This document shows, piece after piece, positions 1 to 7,923 of a stretch of DNA of 32,643 nucleotides (the first letter of the stretch is position 1; each line of letters starts with the position of its first letter). A program made the position numbers and the translations under genes. The DNA comes from Campylobacterota bacterium (lineage in GTDB: Bacteria; Campylobacterota; Campylobacteria; Campylobacterales; Sulfurimonadaceae), in the NCBI GenBank assembly GCA_023379705.1, contig JAMCPS010000158.1, positions 1 to 32,643 of the forward strand, given 5' to 3'. The notes beneath the pieces are model-generated. The model had not been told where the DNA came from, searched no databases, and saw only the letters and a list, made by a program, of their open reading frames with translations.

Positions 1-1
1 C

Positions 2-361
2 GAAGAAGATGCGATAATGTTGATAAAAAACGGTTGTGTAGCGGTAGTTGAAGGGGCAAATATGCCCACAGAGCCTTTGGCAATTGAACTTTTTTTACGA
101 GAAGGGGTCTTATTCGCTCCTGGTAAAGCTTCCAACGCAGGAGGTGTCGCGGTGAGTGAATTTGAAATGAGTCAAAATGCTTCTATGGAAAAGTGGAGTT
201 ACGAAAAAGTAGATGCTAAACTTAATGAAATTATGTGTCAGATTTACAAGCGTGTAGCTTTAACGGCAAAAGAGCATGGCAGAGAGCGAAACTTTGTTGA
301 CGGTGCAAACATTGCGGCGTTTAAGCGTATCGCAGAGGCGATGATTCTTGAGGGCGTGTAA
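2..361 (+). CDS. gdhA: Glutamate dehydrogenase, C-terminal part (cut by window start)
   Basis: This is the last ~119 codons of an NADP-type glutamate dehydrogenase, the enzyme that interconverts 2-oxoglutarate plus ammonium and glutamate. The frame is open from base 2; the first ATG at 17 is internal. Family features visible are the EGANMPTEP segment, the FAPGKASNAGGVAVSE segment of the nucleotide-binding half, and an ending that reads GANIAAFKRIAEAM before TAA. The NAD(P)-domain C-terminus is complete, so only the N-terminal part is missing. Next downstream on the same strand, after 77 bp, is ccsBA, which probably has its own promoter. The assignment to the hexameric GDH family is secure; the choice of NADP over NAD rests on general resemblance. 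Confidence 0.9.
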   Translation, partial: EEDAIMLIKNGCVAVVEGANMPTEPLAIELFLREGVLFAPGKASNAGGVAVSEFEMSQNASMEKWSYEKVDAKLNEIMCQIYKRVALTAKEHGRERNFVDGANIAAFKRIAEAMILEGV

Positions 362-438
362 TATCATTAATAGTGAATTAACATATATTTACCTTAGACG
401 CACTACAATTGCGACTATATTTTTACGATAGGTTCCTT

Positions 439-3400
439 ATGAATAAAATCCATTCTATTTTAAGTTCTATGAAAACCATGGTGGTTCTCATGCTGATATT
501 TGCCATCACTATAGGCTACGCTACATTTGTTGAAAATGATTATGGCACAATGACGGCTAAAGCGGATATATACAATGCACGATGGTTTGAGATATTGCTG
601 GGGCTTCTTGCTCTTAATTTATTGCTTAATATCATTAAGTTCAAAATGGCGCGAAAAGAAAAAGTATTGGTATTTATCTTTCACGTTTCGTTTTTGATTA
701 TATTGGTCGGTGCTGCCGTAACCCGCTACTTTGGTTATGAGGGTGTGATGCACATTCGAGAGGGTGAAAGCAATAATATTATCATAAGCAATGAGCCATA
801 CGTGACGTTTAATGTACACAATGAGGGGAAATCTTTTACGTTTCAAGAACCATTATTCCTCTCAAAGCGTTTGACTAATAGATTTGAACGTACGTTGGCG
901 TTTGATGGAAAAGAAGTTAAGGTTAAACTAGATGGATACATGAGTGATGCCCGATTGGAAGCTGTGAGTGATCCTAAAGGTGAGCCAATACTTAATATGA
1001 TGATTACAGCAGGAGGAAGCGGAGAACAAGTCAGCTTGAACAAAGGTGATTTTTTTGAAGCTAACGACATCGTTTTAGATTTTGAATCAGGACAAAAATT
1101 CGAAAAACCGGTTGTTTCTTTGAGCGTTGATGGAGATAAGATCATGATGAGTCATGATATGAAACTCAATACTTTGAGTATGAATACCCAAGAATCCGGC
1201 TCTGTTGATGCAGGTAAAAATGAGCTTTTAAGCCGTACCTTGTTCCAAACGCAGCAAAGTGGTTTCGTATTACGATCTTTTATTCCTAAAGGGGTTATGA
1301 AACTCGTATCCAAACCGGCAAAAGGCCCTATGATGAAAGGTGCTGATGCGTTAACGTTACAGCTAAGTTCTGAAGACAAAAAAGATTCGATCATTGTTTT
1401 AGGGACACCAGGTGAAATCGGAGAAGCAAAAACAGTTACATTAGGGAATATTACGGTTGATATTGCTTATGGTTCTATAGAGCGTACCTTGCCATTTGCA
1501 ATACAACTCAATGACTTTCAGTTAGAGCGCTATCCAGGTTCTATGTCTCCGGCATCGTATGCAAGTGAAGTCACACTCCTTGATCAAGCTGATGGAGTTA
1601 CAATGCCTTATCGTATTTATATGAATCACATTCTTGATTACAAACAGTTCCGATTTTTTCAGTCATCATTTGATCAAGATGAAATGGGAACGGTTTTATC
1701 CGTCAATCGAGATCCTGGTACTTTGGTGACGTATGTGGGTTACTTATTGCTTGCCATTGGATTGTTTGGTGTTCTGATTGTTAAAAACGGTCGATTTAAC
1801 GCCCTTAGTGAGAAACTTAAATCATTGAATGCTAAAAAACTTGCATCATCTTTTGCACTAATGATTTTAGTATTAAACAGCGTAAATCTTCGTGCTGCCG
1901 ATGCTGAAAATCCCGTCATTACTATCGCAAAAAGTTTTGACGCAGCGCATGCCCAAAAGTTTGGGAATTTGATTGTACAAGATTCTGCTGGTCGTATGAA
2001 ACCTTTGGATACCTTATCTCATGAAATTTTGTCTAAACTCAACCGCAGTACATCTCTGTTAGGTCTCAATGCCAACCAAGTCATAATGGGGATGATGTTA
2101 CGTCCCGATGCATGGCGCGAAATTGCTATGATTAAAACAGGAGACAAAGAGATCAATAAACGTATTGGTCTTCCGGAAGATGCAAAAGTGGCAGCTTTCT
2201 CTCAGTTTTTTGAAGTACCTGATCAGATTACGGGATATAAACTGGCTTCTGAAGTTGATCAAGCAAATCGTAAAGCTCCAGGTAAACGTGATAAGTTTGA
2301 TAAAGCATTATTGCAAATTGATGAACGTGTGAATGTTGCATTTTTGGTCTATACTGGTTCTCTTATTCAAATGTGGCCAAAACCAAATGATCAAAACAAC
2401 AAATGGTATGCGACCATTGAGGCATTGCAGACATTGGATACAAAAGACAGCCAAATGGTACGTTTGATGGCCATGGGTTATTTTAATTCTGTTGATTCCG
2501 CACTCAAAAGCGGTGATTGGTCACAAGCGGACAAAGCATTATCCTTGATTGATAAGTATCAGCATTTTGCAGGTGCGAGTGTCTATCCAAGTGATACAAA
2601 AGTAAAAGTAGAACTCGCATATAACAAATGGAATATTTTCGAGCAATTATGGCCTTTGTATTTTATTGTCGGTTTTACTCTACTTTTGCTCTCATTTCTA
2701 AAAATACTCAAGCCAAATTTCAATCTTGAAATGTTCAGTAAAGCAACATTTGCTTTATTGGTACTCTTCTTCGTCACGCATACCGCTGGTTTAGCTATGC
2801 GTTGGTACATTGCAGGACATGCTCCATGGTCTAACGGATACGAATCCATGGTCTATATCGGATGGGCAACCGTACTGGCAGGATTTATATTTTCACGAAA
2901 GTCGGCGATCACCCTTGCTGCAACTGGGATTATGGCCGGTATTATTCTTTTCGTTGCACACCTAAACTGGCTTGATCCTCAGGTTACGAATCTTGTACCT
3001 GTATTACAGTCCTACTGGTTAAGTATTCACGTTTCTATGATTACGGCCAGTTATGGTTTCTTAGGACTTGGAGCATTACTTGGAATGATTACCTTGATTC
3101 TCTTTATTCTCAAAAGACCTTCCAATGAGGCACGTCTCAATCTAGCCATCAAAGAGCTTAATGGCATCAATGAAATGAGCTTAATGATCGGGTTGGTTTT
3201 ATTGACGGTTGGTAACTTCTTAGGCGGTGTGTGGGCCAATGAGAGTTGGGGACGTTATTGGGGATGGGACCCAAAAGAGACATGGGCATTGGTTACGATA
3301 TTGGTATATGCCGTGGTGATACATTTACGTATGATTAAGGGTGCTTATAATGATTATAATTTCAGTGTTATTTCACTTTTAGCATTTACGTCAGTCTTGA

Positions 3401-3549
3401 TGACCTACTTCGGGGTTAATTATTATCTAGCAGGAATGCATTCGTATGCAAAAGGAGACCCTGTCCCGGTACCGGATTTCGTACCATGGACCTATGCCGT
3501 CATTGCGATTGTTATTGCAATGGCTTATCCAAAACGCTCTACTATATAA
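439..3549 (+). CDS. ccsBA: Fused cytochrome c synthase CcsBA (System II)
   Basis: Inner-membrane haem exporter and holocytochrome c synthetase that attaches haem to CXXCH motifs of periplasmic cytochromes. About 1036 aa, somewhat longer than the roughly 900-aa fused proteins of Helicobacter. The N-terminal ResB/CcsB half has TM segments near residues 10–30, 48–65 and 77–95, then a large periplasmic domain to about residue 430. A second hydrophobic stretch near residue 475 precedes another extracytoplasmic part. The C-terminal CcsA half (from about residue 740) has many TM helices and the WWD signature (WGRYWGWDPKETWAL). All four expected haem-ligand histidines appear: TM-His in FIFHVSF and SIHVSMI, external His in AGHAPWSNGYE and AGMHSYAKG. 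I chose ATG 439 over an upstream TTG (409), because family N-termini begin near MNKI. A hemerythrin gene follows after 20 bp. Confidence 0.95.
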   Translation: MNKIHSILSSMKTMVVLMLIFAITIGYATFVENDYGTMTAKADIYNARWFEILLGLLALNLLLNIIKFKMARKEKVLVFIFHVSFLIILVGAAVTRYFGYEGVMHIREGESNNIIISNEPYVTFNVHNEGKSFTFQEPLFLSKRLTNRFERTLAFDGKEVKVKLDGYMSDARLEAVSDPKGEPILNMMITAGGSGEQVSLNKGDFFEANDIVLDFESGQKFEKPVVSLSVDGDKIMMSHDMKLNTLSMNTQESGSVDAGKNELLSRTLFQTQQSGFVLRSFIPKGVMKLVSKPAKGPMMKGADALTLQLSSEDKKDSIIVLGTPGEIGEAKTVTLGNITVDIAYGSIERTLPFAIQLNDFQLERYPGSMSPASYASEVTLLDQADGVTMPYRIYMNHILDYKQFRFFQSSFDQDEMGTVLSVNRDPGTLVTYVGYLLLAIGLFGVLIVKNGRFNALSEKLKSLNAKKLASSFALMILVLNSVNLRAADAENPVITIAKSFDAAHAQKFGNLIVQDSAGRMKPLDTLSHEILSKLNRSTSLLGLNANQVIMGMMLRPDAWREIAMIKTGDKEINKRIGLPEDAKVAAFSQFFEVPDQITGYKLASEVDQANRKAPGKRDKFDKALLQIDERVNVAFLVYTGSLIQMWPKPNDQNNKWYATIEALQTLDTKDSQMVRLMAMGYFNSVDSALKSGDWSQADKALSLIDKYQHFAGASVYPSDTKVKVELAYNKWNIFEQLWPLYFIVGFTLLLLSFLKILKPNFNLEMFSKATFALLVLFFVTHTAGLAMRWYIAGHAPWSNGYESMVYIGWATVLAGFIFSRKSAITLAATGIMAGIILFVAHLNWLDPQVTNLVPVLQSYWLSIHVSMITASYGFLGLGALLGMITLILFILKRPSNEARLNLAIKELNGINEMSLMIGLVLLTVGNFLGGVWANESWGRYWGWDPKETWALVTILVYAVVIHLRMIKGAYNDYNFSVISLLAFTSVLMTYFGVNYYLAGMHSYAKGDPVPVPDFVPWTYAVIAIVIAMAYPKRSTI

Positions 3550-3569
3550 GGTTTATTAGGGGAGATTTT

Positions 3570-3992
3570 ATGGCATTGGTTTATATTGAGCAAATTGAGG
3601 AGATGAGCGTCGAGCAAATGCAGCTGACGCATGAAAATGAGATAAAAATTCTAAATGAAATTGAGAAGCTTGCATTTGGAGTTGATAGAAAAACGGTAGA
3701 GTTGAGTGAGCTGGAAAAAAAGCTTGATGAATACATAGACCATGTTCATAATCATTTTGCTAACGAAGAACGATTGATGGAAGAGTGTGATTTTCCATCG
3801 TATGATATGCATAAAACGGCTCATGATATGTTTTTATCGGATCTTGACTCTGCAGTCAGACAGTGGAAAAAGTTCGGGGATATCAAAAAAATCATTAACT
3901 TTGTACACAAAACACCTGAATGGATCGTTTTGCATGTCAATTCAGTAGATGCGCCAACGGCAAATTACCTTGCAAAAAAAATGGAAGGGTAG
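3570..3992 (+). CDS. Bacteriohemerythrin
   Basis: A 140-aa single-domain hemerythrin, a cytoplasmic four-helix bundle that binds O2 at a carboxylate-bridged di-iron site. Ligand motifs in order: His in LTHENEI (about residue 20), HxxxE in HNHFANEE (about 61–68), HxxxH in HKTAH, and HxxxxD in HVNSVD near residue 125. The start at ATG 3570 has a strong Shine-Dalgarno (AGGGGAG, about 6 bp upstream); a longer in-frame reading from 3486 overlaps ccsBA and lacks this. It is probably cotranscribed with ccsBA (20-bp gap). Such proteins are common in microaerophilic Campylobacterota, where roles in O2 delivery to oxidases or protection of Fe-S enzymes have been proposed. The gene end lies 5 bp from the end of the convergent dnaJ. 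Confidence 0.92.
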   Translation: MALVYIEQIEEMSVEQMQLTHENEIKILNEIEKLAFGVDRKTVELSELEKKLDEYIDHVHNHFANEERLMEECDFPSYDMHKTAHDMFLSDLDSAVRQWKKFGDIKKIINFVHKTPEWIVLHVNSVDAPTANYLAKKMEG

Positions 3993-3997
3993 AGCGG

Positions 3998-5113
3998 TTA
4001 CTTGAACCATCCTTTGACTTTATCAAAGGTTGATTCAAATAGACTCTCATGTGGTTTTGACTCGATTCCGAAACTTGCTTGAAGTTTTTGTAAGAGTTCT
4101 TCTTGCTCACCGGTAAGCTTTGTTGGGTAGGTGAGGGTGACTTGTGCGATTAAATCCCCTTTGCCCCGACCGTGAACATCTGCTACTCCTTCATTTCTGA
4201 AACGGTATTGCTGTTTGTCTTTGGTCCCTTTTTCAAGTTCTAACAGAACATCCCCTGTGAGTGATGGAATGGTGATATTTTCACCTAAAACGGCTTGGGT
4301 GAAGAATACGGGAACTTGCAGATAAATATCATTTCCGTTGCGGATAAAGTGGCTGTCCTCTTCAACTTCAAAAGTAACGTATAAATCACCTGCTACACCG
4401 CTTTTACCTGTATTACCGCGTCCTGATACTCTTAGGCGGTTCCCAGTATCAATACCGGCTGGTACTTTGACTGTGACACTCTCTTTGCTCTCTGTGTAGC
4501 TTTTGCCTTTACAGTCTGAACATTTGGCAGTGGCCATCGTCCCCTCGCCATGACAAGCGGGACAGGTCTGTGAAAATGTCATGAACCCTTGGCGTACATA
4601 CACTTGCCCTTTTCCGCCACATTGATTACATGAAGTAACTTTGCCATCTTTGGCTCCCGTTCCTTTACAGGTTTTACACGACTTTTTACTGGTAAAATTT
4701 ACCTCTTTTTCGCACCCAAAAACGGCTTCTTTGAAACTTATTTTGATTTCTACACCCAAGTCCAATGCAAACTTATCGGTAGGTTCACGTGACTGGCGGC
4801 GTCCAGTTCCACCAAACCCATTAAACATCTCTTCAAAGATACTCCCTAGATCATCAAATCCACCACGTCCACGAGATGCACCTCCGCCTTGTAATCCTTC
4901 TTTCCCATATCGGTCATACAGCGCACGTTGATTATCATCGCTTAGGACTTGATAGGCTTCATTGCAGAGTTTGAATTTATGTTCTGCATCAGGATTGTCT
5001 GGATTTCGATCGGGATGATGAAGTTTTGCCATTTTTCGGTAAGCTTTTTTAATTTCATCTCCATTGGCACTTTTTGTGACTTCGAGAATTTCATAATAAC
5101 TGAGTTCGTCCAT
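3998..5113 (-). CDS. dnaJ: Chaperone DnaJ (Hsp40)
   Basis: Co-chaperone that stimulates DnaK ATPase and delivers unfolded substrates. It is 371 aa from the chosen start. Domains: J domain (residues 1–70) with HPD at 33–35; Gly/Phe-rich linker (about 75–110); zinc domain with four CxxCxGx(G) repeats, [24 protein letters not shown] and CSDCKGKS (the last ends in Ser rather than Gly); C-terminal substrate-binding beta domains. An in-frame ATG at 5125 would add four residues, but 5113 is preferred because GGAG sits 6 bp upstream of it and DnaJ proteins begin close to the J domain. It diverges from recR; a similar dnaJ/recR neighbourhood exists in C. jejuni (from memory). No hrcA/grpE/dnaK lies nearby. 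Confidence 0.96.
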   Translation of the reverse strand: MDELSYYEILEVTKSANGDEIKKAYRKMAKLHHPDRNPDNPDAEHKFKLCNEAYQVLSDDNQRALYDRYGKEGLQGGGASRGRGGFDDLGSIFEEMFNGFGGTGRRQSREPTDKFALDLGVEIKISFKEAVFGCEKEVNFTSKKSCKTCKGTGAKDGKVTSCNQCGGKGQVYVRQGFMTFSQTCPACHGEGTMATAKCSDCKGKSYTESKESVTVKVPAGIDTGNRLRVSGRGNTGKSGVAGDLYVTFEVEEDSHFIRNGNDIYLQVPVFFTQAVLGENITIPSLTGDVLLELEKGTKDKQQYRFRNEGVADVHGRGKGDLIAQVTLTYPTKLTGEQEELLQKLQASFGIESKPHESLFESTFDKVKGWFK

Positions 5114-5147
5114 GTGTAACTCCATAAATAGGTTAAAAATTTTCGGA

Positions 5148-5156
5148 ATTATAGCA
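5148..5156 (-). promoter_or_regulatory. Extended -10 promoter for dnaJ
   Basis: On the minus strand the sequence reads TGC-TATAAT, a perfect extended -10 element. The predicted start of transcription is near 5141, giving a ~28-nt leader that carries the GGAG ribosome site used to choose the dnaJ start. No CIRCE-like inverted repeat is visible between the promoter and the gene. Confidence 0.6.
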
Positions 5157-5220
5157 TATCAAACACAGTGTTACAAGAATTGAGTCATAAAGACTAAACT
5201 AATAATGAAAATCTTTTCGA

Positions 5221-5226
5221 TACAAT
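5221..5226 (+). promoter_or_regulatory. -10 element for recR, implying a leaderless mRNA
   Basis: TACAAT ends 7 nt before the recR ATG at 5233, so the expected +1 coincides with the A of the start codon. There is no Shine-Dalgarno sequence in the 20 nt upstream, and the reading frame is closed by a TGA at 5206–5208 with no other start codon in between. This is inference from position; no -35 box is apparent, as usual in this phylum. Confidence 0.5.
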
Positions 5227-5232
5227 ATCTCT

Positions 5233-5802
5233 ATGAAACGCTCCCTAGAAAAATTTAATAGACTTGTTGATGCATTGCAGCAACTACCTACAATAGGACA
5301 AAAATCAGCAACACGTTTGGCATACCATATGGTTATGAATGACAGTTTTGGTGGATTAAAACTCGCACATGCGATTGAGAATGCAATTACCAGCCTTAAA
5401 AAATGCCGTTCCTGCGGTGGGATCAGCGAAGATGAGCTTTGTGAAATTTGCAGTGATGAACGGCGTAATCATGAAATTTTATGCATCGTAGAAAATGCAA
5501 AAGATATTTTGACATTTGAAGAAAATGGGCTCTTTGACGGACGTTATTTTGTCTTGGAATCCTTGGAACAGCTTAATGCACCGCATTTACGTGATTTGGT
5601 CAATAGCGGTATAAAGGAAGTGATTTTTGCATTGACTCCATCCATTGCCAATCATGGTGTGATGTTATATATAGAAGATAAACTTAATGGATGCGATGTA
5701 CGATTTACCAGAATAGCACAAGGAGTTCCTACTGGTGTAAGTCTGGAAAATGTGGATATTTTGTCTTTGACTAAAGCCATGGAAGATCGTGTTAATACCT
5801 AG
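5233..5802 (+). CDS. recR: Recombination mediator RecR
   Basis: RecR, 189 aa, acts with RecO (and RecF where present) to load RecA on SSB-coated single-stranded DNA during gap repair. Visible parts: N-terminal helix-hairpin-helix (LPTIGQKSATRLAYH, about residues 17–33); a C4 zinc finger, CRSC with CEIC (about 57–75); a Toprim domain (about 80–175) beginning ILCIVENAKD; and the C-terminal TRIAQGVPTGVSLENVD motif. Two normally conserved Toprim stretches differ: the usual HVLxG reads FVLES, and the usual T-x-E-G-E-A-T region reads TPSIANHG. The stop codon overlaps the stop of the convergent K+ channel gene in a shared CTAG. The start is fixed by an in-frame stop 25 nt upstream. Confidence 0.95.
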   Translation: MKRSLEKFNRLVDALQQLPTIGQKSATRLAYHMVMNDSFGGLKLAHAIENAITSLKKCRSCGGISEDELCEICSDERRNHEILCIVENAKDILTFEENGLFDGRYFVLESLEQLNAPHLRDLVNSGIKEVIFALTPSIANHGVMLYIEDKLNGCDVRFTRIAQGVPTGVSLENVDILSLTKAMEDRVNT

Positions 5803-7460
5803 TTGATCCATGGAAGTTTAAATCGTTGAGCTTCTACACCGTGAAGTACGTAGTAAAGTTCATAGTAATGGTTAATAATGGTCTCAAATTTTTTCAGACT
5901 TGGAATGGTTGTGGCAAATAATATATGATCACTACGCTCTAAATGAGTATTGTCATTAGGTAAGAGTATAAAATCGCCATTTGCCCGTTGAATACCTAGA
6001 ATAACAATTTTTAAATCGATTCCATCTTGATAAGGATTATTCAAAATTTGCCCTATAGTAACAGGACAGGCTTCAAGACAATGTGTCAGGGCATACATAT
6101 GCTGATAGTCAATTGTTAATTCAAGCAATTTTGGACGTTTATTGATTCTATTTGTAATAAGCAAAAGGGTATCAACTAACTTTTGGTTATCAAAAGCTGA
6201 GATGCCATCAATAAATTTTAACGTCATTGGACGATCAATGTAGTTGTACCCGTCTAATGCCGCAATTTGATCAAGAATAAAAATTTTATCAACTCGCAAA
6301 TGAGAAAAGAGGCTGCGCTCTTCAAGTTCGTTTTCGCGTACAATCGCAAATATATTGGGATTAATTGCTCGTGCGGTTGCAATAATAGATAGATTTATAG
6401 CATCATCATTTGTCCCGGCAATAATACACGAAGATTCTAGTATCCCTGCTTCTAAGAAGAAATCTTGATCAGAAGATACTTTCTCATGAACCTCCTTGTT
6501 GATATCAAGATAGGTGTATTCTATATTATTTTTATCTAAAGTATTTTGTATTGTATTGCCAAAACGGCCACGGCTGCAAACGATGTATTTGCCTGTAGGC
6601 AATATATCCGTTTTACTTACATGCAAGTTGCCCCCTTGGACCCAATTAAGGAGGTTGAAAAGATAAGGTGATTTTAGAGCAAAATCAATACGTCTTGCAA
6701 TAATAGAAAAGATATCAATAACGTGATCTACACCAATATTTGTAAGGTTTTCTCCACCATGTTTTATTCCGGATCGGGCGATAATTTTAATATCTTCATT
6801 AAGTATCCGTGCACGCACAGATATTTTTAGATTAAGCTGATCATCATCGAATAAAGTTACAAGAAACTTACAGTTAGGTGATTGGATTCCTGATGATTTT
6901 AATACATCCGTCATAGATGCATCTGCTGTTATTGCTGGAATGGATGGCATATAGAGTTCGCTTTCCAAAGCTTCGATTTTATCACTGTTTTTATCAATGA
7001 CGATTAAACGATAGAGATTATCTTCATTGAGTTTATCAATCAAAAGTTTTGCAGAATCTGTATACCCGCAAATAATTATAAAGTCTTGCCCTAGTTGCTG
7101 GACTTTACGTCTAAAAGCGTTCATTTTTATAGCATGAATGTAGGTTTTATCTTGAAACAGACTAATTAACGTCCCCAGTGCATATAACCATGCCGGTACT
7201 GTGGTATAGATGGTGATTAAAACAATGATACGCTGCGGATAACTGAATGCATAGGGAATTTCGCCAAATCCAATCGTGGTTGCAGTATAGCCAACAATAT
7301 ACATGGCATCAAAGATTGAAAGATGGGTAGGGTTTCCCTGTGCATCTATACCAGGGACAAGGGTAAGCAGGAGCACTGGAATCGCATGTGCAAGGTTAAG
7401 AACAATGAGGGGTGCCCTCATTTTGCGTAAAAAAAGCCAGATGGATGATTCGTTATTCAT
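5799..7460 (-). CDS. Two-TM potassium channel with two RCK (TrkA-N) domains
   Basis: A 553-aa ion-channel protein. Residues ~14–36 and ~76–102 are the two membrane helices, flanking a pore loop with selectivity filter TTIGFGE (about 61–67; canonical TVGYG). A soluble RCK/TrkA-N domain follows at ~127–240, with a glycine loop that has drifted (CGYTDSA). A TrkA-C-like segment comes next, then a second TrkA-N domain (~287–400) with a better loop (SRGRFGN), and a final TrkA-C-like region. Family knowledge: such channels conduct K+ and are gated by ligands of the RCK ring; H. pylori has a related channel, HpKchA. It lies 13 bp downstream of the DUF6394-type membrane protein gene and is probably in one operon with it. 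No good ribosome site is visible, so the start (ATG 7460) is less certain. Confidence 0.88.
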   Translation of the reverse strand: MNNESSIWLFLRKMRAPLIVLNLAHAIPVLLLTLVPGIDAQGNPTHLSIFDAMYIVGYTATTIGFGEIPYAFSYPQRIIVLITIYTTVPAWLYALGTLISLFQDKTYIHAIKMNAFRRKVQQLGQDFIIICGYTDSAKLLIDKLNEDNLYRLIVIDKNSDKIEALESELYMPSIPAITADASMTDVLKSSGIQSPNCKFLVTLFDDDQLNLKISVRARILNEDIKIIARSGIKHGGENLTNIGVDHVIDIFSIIARRIDFALKSPYLFNLLNWVQGGNLHVSKTDILPTGKYIVCSRGRFGNTIQNTLDKNNIEYTYLDINKEVHEKVSSDQDFFLEAGILESSCIIAGTNDDAINLSIIATARAINPNIFAIVRENELEERSLFSHLRVDKIFILDQIAALDGYNYIDRPMTLKFIDGISAFDNQKLVDTLLLITNRINKRPKLLELTIDYQHMYALTHCLEACPVTIGQILNNPYQDGIDLKIVILGIQRANGDFILLPNDNTHLERSDHILFATTIPSLKKFETIINHYYELYYVLHGVEAQRFKLPWIN

Positions 7461-7473
7461 AAAAGTGCGAGGA

Positions 7474-7851
7474 TTAACGTTTTAGCAAAAGGGTTTCGCC
7501 GACAAACAAGGTAACAGAGATAATATTAGCAATCAATGCACCTCCAGACAAAGAAATGACAGTAGTAAACAGTTCAGGGGTCATGACGCTTGTCATATTA
7601 ATAACACCCCAAACGACAGCAGCGGAAATGAGTTGTAAATCGGCAACAAAACTGGTCGCAAGAAGAACGGATCCTGTCTGTGTTTTATCCCCAAGCTTCA
7701 TAATTGTAGCAATGAGATTGACAACAATGGCGGCAAAAAGCTCGTACGCGCTGTGATGAGCAATAACATCAATATCACCGATAAAAAAACCGAAGTTAAG
7801 CGTGAGAGCCAAAATAATAAAAAAACCGGAAACTACTTTTTCAGAGTTCAT
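7474..7851 (-). CDS. Small DUF6394-type inner-membrane protein
   Basis: A 125-aa hydrophobic protein with about four membrane segments (roughly residues 5–26, 35–50, 60–85 and 98–120) and charged ends (MNSEK at the start, LLLKR at the end). It resembles a Campylobacterota family that I recall being labelled DUF6394; no function is known to me. The gene starts at ATG 7851 with AAAAAAGG about 8 bp upstream, and its stop is 13 bp before the K+ channel start, so the two are almost certainly cotranscribed. This suggests a role linked to K+ flux or to sensing membrane state, for example as an accessory channel subunit, but that is guilt by association only. Confidence 0.75.
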   Translation of the reverse strand: MNSEKVVSGFFIILALTLNFGFFIGDIDVIAHHSAYELFAAIVVNLIATIMKLGDKTQTGSVLLATSFVADLQLISAAVVWGVINMTSVMTPELFTTVISLSGGALIANIISVTLFVGETLLLKR

Positions 7852-7880
7852 AAATTAACCTTTTTTAGCAATATAGTTAT

Positions 7881-7886
7881 ATTGTA
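7881..7886 (-). promoter_or_regulatory. Candidate -10 element for the DUF6394/K+ channel operon
   Basis: TACAAT on the minus strand, followed by AT-rich DNA; the expected +1 near 7874 leaves a 23-nt leader with an AAGG ribosome site. The region is AT-rich overall, so the exact box could be shifted by a few bases. Confidence 0.4.
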
Positions 7887-7923
7887 CTTTATCATTCCTG
7901 ATTTTTAGAGAAAGATTTATTAC

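Noticed and set aside
409-438. Upstream TTG start for ccsBA adding ten residues
   Set aside because: The added residues carry no family similarity and the TTG lies in the likely promoter region; ATG 439 fits the CcsBA N-terminus.
3486-3569. Longer hemerythrin reading starting inside ccsBA
   Set aside because: A strong Shine-Dalgarno precedes ATG 3570 and the extra residues are a frame-shifted reading of the CcsBA end.
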